Assembly (NCBI GenBank): GCA_006503475.1
Contig: RSEH01000364.1
Location: 1 to 35,123, forward strand
DNA length: 35,123 nt
Direction: 5' to 3'
DNA from: Stentor roeselii
Taxonomy: Eukaryota > Ciliophora > Heterotrichea > Heterotrichida > Stentoridae
A program made the position numbers and the translations under genes. The notes below the pieces were generated by a model that worked only from the letters and a program-made list of their open reading frames with translations, was not told where the DNA came from and made no database searches. Shown piece by piece: positions 21,920-33,900 of the stretch (the stretch's first letter is position 1; each line of letters starts with the position of its first letter).

Positions 21920-24900
21920 ATGAACAAAATCGATAAGGCAGTGTTCCGTAAAAAACCAGTTCCGACTAAAAACTCAAAAGCAGAGAGTTTACCATTCATT
22001 CTCCCCCCAACAATTCCAAAAACCAATCCAAAAACTCCAATCCCCTCAACCCTTTGCAATTCATACCAAGTCCTTCCCACAATGAGTAAATTTCCACCAA
22101 AGGACTCCGATTCAAAGACCCGAAGTAAGTCAATCAAGAACTATCAAAAGTTAACAAACCTTGGAACCTTATACACAACTTTCTCCTCATCACTTTCTTC
22201 AAACCAGATCCAATACTCAAAAGATCAAACCCCTAGAAAACGTTCAAGTTCCGAAAAAAGGCCTCCATACAGCAAAGCTCCATCAAAGTTAGAATTTTTC
22301 ACAAAGGAACCAACAAAGCTAAGCAATTATCTTTCCCTGGATGACTTTCGACCAACCTACCAAGAGACCAGTCCCAGGGTGTTGTTCGAGGTCATGAGTC
22401 AGCAGAACACCCAAGTCAAGGGACTATCAAAATGGTTCTTCGGCGACGGGACCTACGAGTGGAGAGATTGTGTAATAAAAAAATACGACCAAGAAAAAGA
22501 ACTATTTTCAATTCTCTGGCCAAATGGCAAAACCAAGCAAGTCTCTAAAATTAACCTTCGCTTTGAAAGTGAAGATGAAGCCACTCAGGAAAAAAACATT
22601 GAAAAAGCTAGGAAAAATCGACTGGAACTTGAAATATCTTTAAGATATGACGCGTTTCTAGGAGTTCCTGATGAGAGTTACCCAGTTTTCACAACTATTT
22701 TTATTCAGAAAATTGTTGAGTTCATGCAAGGATACCCTAGAAATATCGCTTGTTACTTGGATGCAGAGAAAATAGCTTTGATGACGATTGGACAAAAGTT
22801 TGATTTGACTCGCCACTTGTGGAAAAATGAGAAGACTCATATGGTAGACGAGTCGCTGATTTCTCATAAGCTTCGCTTTCCTTCCACTTATCATTTTATC
22901 AAGTCTTTTATAAGTAATCTTGCGGAATTTGAGCTTTTTTCACCAAAATCTGAGAAAAAGATTATTGCTTCTACTTCTCAGCTTAAGTCAATGTTTGAAG
23001 AGCTGATAATTTATTGGTTTTATGTTCAGAAAGATGAAGAATTCTGCACTTTGAATAAAGATGCACTTGCTGAGACTGTTTTTCAGGTAAAGTTGCAGGA
23101 TAGGCTGAAAGTTTACAAAGACTCGCTTTCTTTCTCTCCTCATATCAATGACCCTACCCGGTTTGAAGCTAGTTTCAAGTCATTCAAAGAAAATTCCATT
23201 TTAGATAAGAAAGAGTCAATCGCTCTTCTTCAGAAACTGCAAAAAGTTTGCCTTTCAATAAAACCCTTCATTTTCAATGCAAGCCGATTTGAACTGACTG
23301 ACTTGTCCAACTTTATTGGAATCCTTTTTTCTGAGTCTTTAGCTTTTTTTGATGATCTCAAAAATCAAGTTCTTGAAGTTCACTGCTCTTTGCTGTCGAT
23401 TTTAAATCATGAGGACTTTAAACGTATTCAAAGAAATGAATTGAAAGTTAAAGAAAAATGCTACTCCTCTCAAAAAGTTGAACTTGAAGACAAACTTTCA
23501 GGTGAAGTCCTCGGCTCAATAATGAAACTCTTAAAAGTTTGCAATATGCGTTTAGAAGATAAAATCAGAAGCTCTTTCATTGCTTCTTTGAAATCTCTTC
23601 ACAATAAAATCAAGCCTTGCTCTCGGTTAAACGGCCCGAATCTAAAAATATTCAGATCAAGCACATTAGGAGATTTTTCAAGATTCAAAAGATTAAACTC
23701 GATTAGCGACTCAGACTCAACAATTAACGCTTATTCCCAGGCGACCAGGCTCATGAGACTAGACCTCCAAATCAACTGGAAGGAAAAAAAAATAGAAATC
23801 TTTCCAACAAAGTCCTCATTTTTCTCATCTATTTTCGGGTTCATCGAAAGAAACAACGAATCTCTCTCTCAGGTAAAGTGTCTCGAAACTTTTCAAACAG
23901 GTCCAGCGCGTTGTTCAGGTTTCATGGAAATTTTAGGAATCAATTCAAAAATCTTGAAAAAATATTCAAAAAAAATTGAAGTGGGTCTTGATTTTCAGTT
24001 CAAATTAATAGAAATTCTTCTCAATAAACTTGACCCTTTTCTTTATATTTTAAGTCTCGATCGACAAGGACTTGAAAATTCTTTCTCTCAGTCCACTCCG
24101 CTTGAAGTCGAACAAGAAATTTCAAGACTTAATTCAGATGTCTTTAAAGTGAAAGAAATGTTTTTTCCTAGCAAACTGGTCTTCGGCATGTGGGTCGTTT
24201 ATGGAAACCTGGTCAGAGATGAAATGATGAAAAGACTTAGAAGAGCCATTGAAGTTCTAACGAAAATTTTACTCAATCTCATTGAGGAAAAAGTTGGAGA
24301 ACTCGATAAAAGGTTTTGCAAGGTTTTCGGAGCAATTGATTTGGTCCCAAGTACTTTAGAAGAGTTGAATGAAGTGAGAAGTTTCATCAAATTACACTTT
24401 ATGACTGAAGTTACCTTTTTTGATGTTGAAACGAGAGCAATGTTCGTCAATGTTCTTTACCTTGAGAGGAACTTTTACATGATTCCTCAAGATTTGTATA
24501 ACAGGTGCTGGAATTGTGTCGGGTATATCAAAAGACTTGTCCTCGCCAAGTCAAAGAGTCTTTATCGAATAGCGACTTTAATCGAGTCATTCACTTCTGA
24601 AGTAGCAATAAGAAGAGAAAGTCTTCACGAAGAAATAAAAGTCATGTATTCTCGGTATCAACAGCTTATTAAAGAAGAAAATATTGAAAACTATGAGAAA
24701 ATGGCAGAGGACTTTAAAATCCTCAAAGATTCAATTGAATCCGCTTCAAAAGAAACAAAATTAATCAACTCACGAGAAGTGATTCTTGAAGTCGATGTCA
24801 CAAATTTCAAGCTTTTAGATAAAATGCAGCGAAAATTCACTCCTTACTGCAAAATCTGGCATTTTATCCGAGATTTCATGTTAAACTACCCCTTCTGGAT

Positions 24901-27900
24901 GAGAGATCCTATTTTTTACCTGAAAGTCGACCAGATAGTGATGGAAATAAATCTTTACCTTACAGAAATCAACCGCATGGAAAAAGGTCAGTTTCGAGAA
25001 AACCCTTCATCCTTAAAAATAACGAAAGACTTTTCAGCGAAGGTCAAAGAATTTGAGCAGTTTTTGTCCCTGATCCGAGTTTTCACCAATCCAGGAATGA
25101 AAGAACGTCATTGGGCAGAAATCAACTCGAAAATCGGCTGGCGTCCTTCAGTTGAAAAGTCAGAAACTTTGAGGATCCTGATTGAAAAAAACATCATGCA
25201 ACATTCAGAAATACTTGAACTTGTCAATGAACAAGCCACTAAGGAGCTTGCTTTGGATAATGCCAGAAGAAACATGGAAACTTCTTGGAATTCTGTAGAA
25301 TTTCGATTTGAAGAATTTAAAGACTGTCAAATTATTGATAACTTCAACGAGTTACTTGATCTTATTGATGACCAACTCACGAAAACGGAAATCATGTTGG
25401 CTTCTCCCAATATTAAGTTCATTCATGCTGAAGTTGTCAAGTGGAAACAGAATATGAAGAAAATGCAGGATATTATTGAAAATTGGAAAAATTTGCAGTC
25501 TAGCTGGCTTTATCTGCATCCGATATTTATGAGTGATGATATTTCTTTGCAAATTCCTGCTGCTAGTCAACAGTTTGAGTTAATTGAATCTCAGTGGCTT
25601 GGATTGATTCATGCTTCTGGTGAAAATGGATTTGTTTATGATTTTTGTATGAATAAACCAAGGTTTCTTCAATATTTGCAGGAGACTAATAAGAACTTAG
25701 AAAAAATCATTAAAAGTTTAAATGAATACTTGTTGCATAAACGAAAGGCTTTTAGTCGGTTTTACTTTTTATCGAATGATGAACTTGTTTCTCTTTTGAG
25801 TTGTTCTCAAGATTTCAAATCAATACAGAGATATATTATTAAATGCTTTGAAGCTATATCTTCTGTTGGGGTTGATGAAAATTGGGCAGTCTCTATGATA
25901 TCTCCAGAAGGAGAAAAAGTAACCTTTCAAGAAAAAATCGATTTAAACAGATGCGGTAAAAACGTGGAAGTATGGCTAAACGACATAGAAATCCAAATGA
26001 AATCAACTCTAAAATCAATCCTAACCAACGCATCAATTTTCGATCAAGAAAATTTGCGTTCATTTGTCTTATCCTTTCCATCTCAAATAGTTCACATAAC
26101 CCGTCACTTAACCTGGACAAAAACGACAGAATCAATAATAAAAAGCAGATCCTTACTTTCCCATCAAATCCAAACGAATTCCAAATACTTAGACCTAATC
26201 GAAATCGTCCGAAGTAATCTCTCAACAAATGAAAGAATAACCTTCGGAACAATGGTAGTTTTAGACATTCACAGCAAAGACATCTTACAAGAATTGATAA
26301 AATCCAAAGTTTCAAGCGTTTCTGATTTTTCCTGGCTCCGTTGTCTGCGAATTTACCAGTCAAGCAATCAAGAAACTGTCCAAGTAAAGATGTTAGACTG
26401 CATCAGAGACTACGGCTTTGAATACCTGGGAAATCTGACTCGTCTTGTAAGCACCAAACTCACTGATCGTTGTTTTTTAACTCTCATGTGCGCCCTTCAC
26501 CTCAACCTCGGAGGCGCCCCTGAAGGCCCTGCAGGGACTGGGAAGACCGAAACCATTAAAGACCTGGCGAAGAGCATCGGGATGAAATGTGTCGTGTTTA
26601 ATTGCTCTGATAGTCTCGACCATCTCTACATGGCCAAGTTCTTCACAGGTCTCTGCTTCTGTGGAGCCTGGGCCTGCTTTGACGAGTTCAACCGAATTGA
26701 AACAGAAGTTCTTTCAGTTGTTGCTCAACAAATTCTTCACATTCAACTGGCTGTGCAAAAAAAAGCAACGAAGTTCAATTTGGATAATGATGAGGTTAAA
26801 ATGGACTTAAATGTTGCAGTTTTCATTACTATGAACCCAAGTTATGCCTCGAGGTCTAAACTTCCTGATAATTTAAAGGCACTGCTGAGGTCTGTTACCA
26901 TGATCACCCCTGAGTACTCGCTTATTGCACAGATTTATTTGTTTTCGTTTGGGTTTAGAGATGCTGAAAATCTTGCGAAAAAAGTTGTGAATTGCTTGCA
27001 GATTGCAAGTTTGCAGCTTAGTGGACAAAGTCATTATGATTATGGACTTAGAGCTGTTGCTACTATTGTTAAAGCTGCTGGCTGGGTCAAGCAGGTTGAA
27101 CATGGAAATCAAAGGGAGGACTTTGAATCTGAAGAAAGTATTATCATCAGAGCTATTAAAGTCACGAATATTCCGAAATTTGTCATTGAAGACATCCAAC
27201 TTTTTCACAATATTTTACATGACCACTTCGGTAATTCAAATCAAAGTAAACCTTTAAACGACAATCTCTGCATCTTAATTAAAAAAGCTTTAAATGATCT
27301 CAACTTAGAAAAAACATCTGAATTTGAATCAAAAATCATTGAAATTTACCAGACCCTAACTCTAAGACACGGACTGATGATAGTAGGCCCGACCTTATCC
27401 GGGAAGTCCACCGCTTTGAAAGTTTTATCCCTAGCTCTAAGTTTCGAAAAAACCAGTGAAATGAGCGTAGTGAACCCAAAAGCACTGACATCAGAACAGT
27501 TCTTCGGGTACTTCGACCACGTGGCCCATGAATGGGTTGACGGTCAGCTTTCATCCCACATGCGGAAATACTGCGAGTCCGACGAAGACGGTTATAAATG
27601 GGTAGTGCTTGATAGTCCTGTGGATTCAGGGTGGATAGAAAGCATGAACACTGTCATGGACGATAATAAAAAACTCTGCCTTTCCAGTGGGGATATCATT
27701 AAACTAAGTCCTTCTGTCAGGGTCATCATTGAAGTCGACCACCTCAACAATGCGACTCCTGCAACTGTCAGTAGATGTGGAATTGTTTATATGAAAGACA
27801 CTTTATCACCTGATTGTATTTTTAAAGCTTGGGTCAAGGATCCTCCTTTGAAAATGAATACTTCTGAGCATAAGTTTTTGTATTCTCAGCTTTTTAATGA

Positions 27901-30900
27901 CTTTCTTGTCCCTTCTCTTGACTTTTTTTCAAAGTTTACTGGAAAAAAATCTTCAAGTCTTATTCAAACCTGCAAAGTTACTGTGTTACTCTTTGAATCT
28001 CTCATCATCAGAAAAGGATTTTCCCGCAAAGAACATGACGATGCTGTGAAAGAAGAAGAAAAACAGATGAAGGAGGACATGGAAAGCATTTCAGTAAACA
28101 AATTTAAAGGAATGCTTGTTAAAAATCGACTTGTCACTCAAACTACTCTCGACATCGTTGAAAAAAAAGTGATGACTGAAGAAGAGATGTTAAAAGAACA
28201 AGCCCGGATTTCAAACTGGTTTTTATTCGCTTTATTCTGGGGTGTAAGTCTTTCAGAAAGTGAAAACTTCCGAAATGAGCTTTTTCATTTCATAAAAGGT
28301 TTCAACATCAGGAACACCCTGATCCCTGAAGACCTGCCAAACCTTTTCTACGACCCGAAAGAAAACAAATGGCTTTCATTTGAAACTCAAATAAATGCCT
28401 CCCCTTCAAGCCCGCCAACAACTCGCTTAGTCTACACAAGTTCTCTCCTGGCATATTCCTTTCTATTACTTCAGCTGATCCCCAGAAAACAAAACATTTT
28501 AATATCAGGAGCCACAGGGACTGGCAAGTCATTTTTAATATCTCAAGTCCTTTCAACTCTCGACAAGTCATTCGTAGTAGCCGCGACTTTGATGACAGGA
28601 AGAAGCGACGCGACAGAAGTCCAAAAGTTCATCGAAGCCGAAGTGACCAGAAGGCGAAAAGGAGTCTTCGGACCAGACATCAGCAAGTTCCAAGTCTTCT
28701 TCATCGACGACCTTTCTCTGCCATTAAAAGACCAGTTCGGGGTGCAAGGGGCAGTCGAGATGCTCAGAAGTCTCATTGAAAGAAAGCAGATCATCGACAA
28801 ACTGACTCACCTCTCCGCGGCTCTTGAGGACTTTCAGCTGGTGACCTGCTTGACCAGGACAAGCCAGGTGACTCCTCGATTTCCAAGCAAGTTCATCGAA
28901 ATCCACTTTGACGAGCATGATTCAAATTCACTGACAATCATCGCTAAAACCCTTCTAACAAGTGCAATGATAAATCATCAGTTTTTCATCCAACAAGCAA
29001 TTCCTCGAGTTTCAGAAGGAATCGTCAAAGTTTACCTTCAAGTTCGGTCTAAACTGCCCCCAACTCCTTTAAAAAGTCATTATTTGTTCAACTTTCGCGA
29101 CCTTTTTAGTGTTATTCAGGGGATCTCTGCTTGTGGAGCTTTAAAACTAGAAACTCTTGAAACTCTTTATAAACTCTGGACTCATGAATGCACCAGGGTC
29201 TTCTGTGATCGATTAGTTGATGATAATGACAAGTCAATTGTGAAAAGTATTTTGAAGGAGGTTTTTGATAAGACTTTCACTGAAAAATGGGAAAAAATCA
29301 TGGGGGAAGAGCCGATTTTCGTTAATTTTTTAGATGATAGAATGTATGAAGAGTGCCAAAGCGCTGTGAAGGCCAGGAAAACTCTCGAAAAGTTTTTAGA
29401 AGAATACAATTATGTAAACAACATCAAGTTGAATTTATTATTGTTTAATTATGCAGTCGAGCACATCTGCAGGATTTCAAGAGTTCTCGTTTGGAGCAGA
29501 GGGCACCTGTTGTTAATCGGAATTGCAGGAAGTGGACGATTAAGTCTCACGAAACTTTCAGTTTTCTTTCTGAAAATGAGCATCTATCAGATAAAACTCA
29601 CTAAAACTTACGGAATCAATGAATGGTCAGAAGACCTGAAAAACATTCTAAAAGAAACTGGCCAAGAAAGCAAAAAATTAGTTTTTGTCTTAAGAGACAA
29701 CGAAATAATCATGGAACATTTCTTAGACGGCATCAACCATCTTCTCAACTCTGGTCAAGTCCCTAATCTTTTTTCCTTAGACGAGAAAAAAGCGATAATA
29801 AACCACTTAAAAACAGGTTTTTTACTGAAAAACAAAGACGAAATCTGGCAGATCTTCATAGAAAACATCAGAGCTAATCTGCATATCGTCCTCTGCATGA
29901 CTCCTAAAGGAGACTCTCTACGATTAAGACTTCAACAGTTCCCTTCAATCGGCAACTGCTGCTTCATTGACTGGTTCGACGAATGGCCAGAAGAGGCCTT
30001 GTTGAAAGTCGCGGATTATTACTTGTCAGACGAGGCAGACATTCAAGACAGGAGCCTTGTGAGTAACTTGCGGAAGTTATTCGTTGACTTTCATTTGGCC
30101 AGCAGAAAGCTGGCCATTACTTACAAACAAGAAAGAAAACGAGTGGTATTCGTTACTCCTGCTCAATACCTGCTCTTTATGAGAAACTTCACAGAGATCT
30201 TCAAGTCAAAATCAGAGTTCATCAGGAAAATGGAGCAGAAGTACTCTGATGGCGTTAAGTACTTGGAAAGTACTCAAAAACTTGTCATTTTGATGCAAGA
30301 AAACCTGAAACTTCTGAAGGAAGACCTTGAGAAAAAAACTCAAGAAGTAGAAGAACTTCTACAAATAGTGACAAAAGAACAGCAAGATGCGGATAACCAA
30401 AGATTCTTAGTTGTTCAAGATAGTCGCTTCTGCCAGGAACAAGCTGTTTTCGCTAGAAAAACTCGTGAACAGTGCGAAGAAGCCTTGTCTCAAGTCCTTC
30501 CAGAACTCGATCTGGCACTTCGGTCTTTAGAAACAATAAAAAAACAAGATTTGAACATATTAAAGTCAATGATTAACCCTCCTGATGCAGTGAGACTTAC
30601 CTTAGAAGCCATTGCAATGTTTTACAATCAACCTGCTACTAAAGTGAAAGACCCGTCAAACCCCAGCCAGTTCATTTCAGACTTCTTCGAAACAGGCAGA
30701 CGGACAGTGTCGATGCCGAAGTTCATTAAAAACCTGCAAAACTTCGACAAAGACAACACTCCTGAAGATGCAATAAATCGCATTGCTCCTTATATGGATA
30801 TGGAAATGTTTAATCCTGAAATAGTGAAACATGCTTCTAGTGCTGCTGAAGGAGTTTGTCGATGGCTTCGAGCGATCTTTCATTATTACTTTATTTTTAA

Positions 30901-33900
30901 TGATGTCAGGCCAAAGAAACTTGCACTTGAGAAAGCGGAAAAAGAACTGAGGGATCGGGAGGAACATTTGATTCAGAAGAAAAATGAACTTAAGGGAGTT
31001 GATAAGTATATCAAGATCTTGCAAGGAAGGTATGCTAGTCAGTTGGCGGAAAAGAGAAGACTTATTATGGAGATCTCAGGAATTGAACTTAAACTTAAAA
31101 GAGCGGTTAAGTTACTGGAACTTTTACTTAGTGAGAAGGAAGCTTGGAATGAAAAAATCGTTGGGTATACTTCGCAGTATAAGAATCTTGTTGGAGATGT
31201 TTTACTTGCTTCAGCTTCGGTTTCGTATTTAGGACCTTTTGATATTGATTATAGAAAAATTGTCATTAATTTGAGTTGGATGGATGTGTTAAAAAACTTT
31301 CCTGGAGTGTTCTACTCAGACAACTTTTCACTGATAAACACCATAGGCAACCAGCAAGTGATCCAATCCTGGATCCTATGTGGTCTACCATCCGACACAA
31401 TCTCAATAGAAAATGCTTTAATCGTTCACCGTTCATGCAACAGGCCTCTAATAATCGACCCTCAAGGTCAAGCTTTAAAATGGTTGAAAACATCCTTATC
31501 AAAAGAAAAATCTTCAAAATACTTTTCATCAAAACTCGAAAGTCTAGACTTCATGTCAACTCTAGAAAACGCTTTACTTGTAGGTGCAAGTCTCGTGATT
31601 TTCGACATAAAAGAATCAATCGACCCAGTGCTTGACTCCCTTCTTTTAAAAGAATGGTACGTCCGTAAAGCTTCAACCTACATAAAAATCGGTGACCTGC
31701 TGAAAGAAGTAGTTTTAACTTTCAAACTTTTCATGGTCTCCTGTTACCCCAACCCTAATTTTTCTCCTGAAATTCAAACAAAAGTCACTTTGCTGAACTT
31801 CACAATCACAGAAGAAGGTCTCTCAGAACAACTTCTTCACATTGTCTGTCGCAAAGAAATGTTCAAAGAAACCAATGAAAGAGACTTGCTCATCATGCAA
31901 AGTTTAGAATATAAGAAGAAACTTACGGATTTCGAGGATAAGATGTTGGAAATGCTGCAAAGCAACAGAAGTATTTTAGACAATGAGGACATGATTGTTA
32001 GTTTAAATGAAATCAAGAAAATGGCTGTTGAAGTCGTGCAAAAGTTGGAAGTCGCGAAGAGGGCTGAACAGAAGATTTTCACTTTACAGAAAAAATACGA
32101 ACCCATTGCGAAGAAAACAACAGTTCTTTACTTTTGTATCGCGGAACTTCCTAATATTCAACATATGTACCAGTTTTCAATCACTTGGTTCATTTCGATT
32201 TACATCAAAGGCATCGAACAGGCAGAGAATTCGACGAAATTCCATGAAAGATTAAAAAATATCGTAAAAAAATGCAGAGAACTCATTTTCCGAAGCACTT
32301 GTAAAACCTTATACGAAGAAGACCGTCATATTTTCGCCTTTTTAATTTGCATAAAACTTCAAATGATCTCTTCAAACATCCAGGCCTGGCAATGGAAATT
32401 TCTAGTTTCAGGACTAGTCGATATTTCTCAAATCCAAGAAAAATCTCTGTCCTTTCTATCAGACCACAGCTGGAGACAAGTTTCACAACTGGACCTGAAA
32501 CTTCCAGGACTTGTTGAACATCTGAGCAAAAATCATCTAAAATGGGAAAACTTTTTAAAAAAAGAGAAAGTTTTTCAAAATGTTCCTAGTTTTGAAGAAC
32601 TAGTCATCGATTTACCTGAACCATTTTCAAAAACCTCTTCAATAATGAAGCTTCTAATTGCAAAGGCTCTGAAACCTGAACTTCTCAGTCTAATGATAAA
32701 ATCTTATATCAAGTCCCATCTTGGAGAAAAGTTTTTAAGTCCTCAGGTCTTTTCCTACCCGGAACTAGTGAAAGAAACAACTTGCATTCAGCCCATGCTC
32801 TGCATTTTAAACCCTGGAGCAGAAGTAAGGGAAAAAATCGTAAACCTTGCAAATGATCGAGAAGTCAAACTTCTGATGGTTTCAATGGGAAAAGGCCAGA
32901 ACGTCAAGGCAGAAGCTTTTATTAAAGAAGCGACTGTTCAAGGATACTGGGTCTTTCTTGAAAATTGTCATCTGGCCGTTTCTTGGCTACCTGCACTTGA
33001 CTTGATCATGGAAAACATTCAGTTGTTGCAAGAAAGCAGAGAACTCAGTCCTAAGTTTAAACTTTTTCTGACATCGGCGCCGATTTCTTCGTTTCCGATC
33101 AGCATTCTTATGACTTGTGTCAAATTCAATACTGAACTTCCCTCTGACTTAAACAGTAATCTTTTAGCTATTTATAAAGGATTAGCTGAAAATCATCATG
33201 ATTCACAGTTTTATGAAGTGGATAATAATGGAAAAATCTGGAAAAAATTGTTTTTTCAACTTTGTCTTTTTCATTGTGTTATTGTGCAGAGAAATACTTA
33301 TGGGTCTATTGGATGGAATAATGTTTATGAGTTTACTGATGGCGATTTGAAAGTCTCTGCGAAACAGTTGATGGGAATGGTTTGTAAGTATGAGGTTATT
33401 GATTTTGATGCTTTGAATTACTTAATCGCTGAATGTCATTATGGAGGCAAGATAACTGACAACTTTGACAAACGAACAATCCAAGTAATGCTTTCCAAGT
33501 TCATGACAAGTTCAATTCTAAATGATTCGAACTACAACCCAATACCAGTCGACGGATTTTCCTATCCAGATATCGATGATTTATCAGAGATGGTCGAACA
33601 TTTGAAATCGTTCCCATCCGCCCACAGTTCACTGATTTACGGTCTACACCCAACTTCAGAAATATCTCGTTCATTAAAGACCAGTTCAAGACAATCCTCA
33701 AAACTTTTAAACCTCGATTCAAAGTCAGTATCCAGTTCATTCGAATCCGAAAAATCATCACTTTTCTCAATACTAAAACTAATCCAATCTAAAATCAACA
33801 ATTATTTCAATGTCTCATCAGTCCGTTCAATTTACCCTTACAACTTCGAAGATCCCATCAACGAGTTTTTAATTCAAGAACTCGAAAAATTCAACAACTT

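Noticed and set aside
25893-26363. 156-codon minus-strand frame and other long antisense frames inside the dynein gene
   Set aside because: The plus-strand translation is clearly dynein throughout. The antisense products are low-complexity and unlike any family.
26589-26810. Second plus-strand frame over AAA1
   Set aside because: An out-of-frame shadow of the dynein P-loop region.
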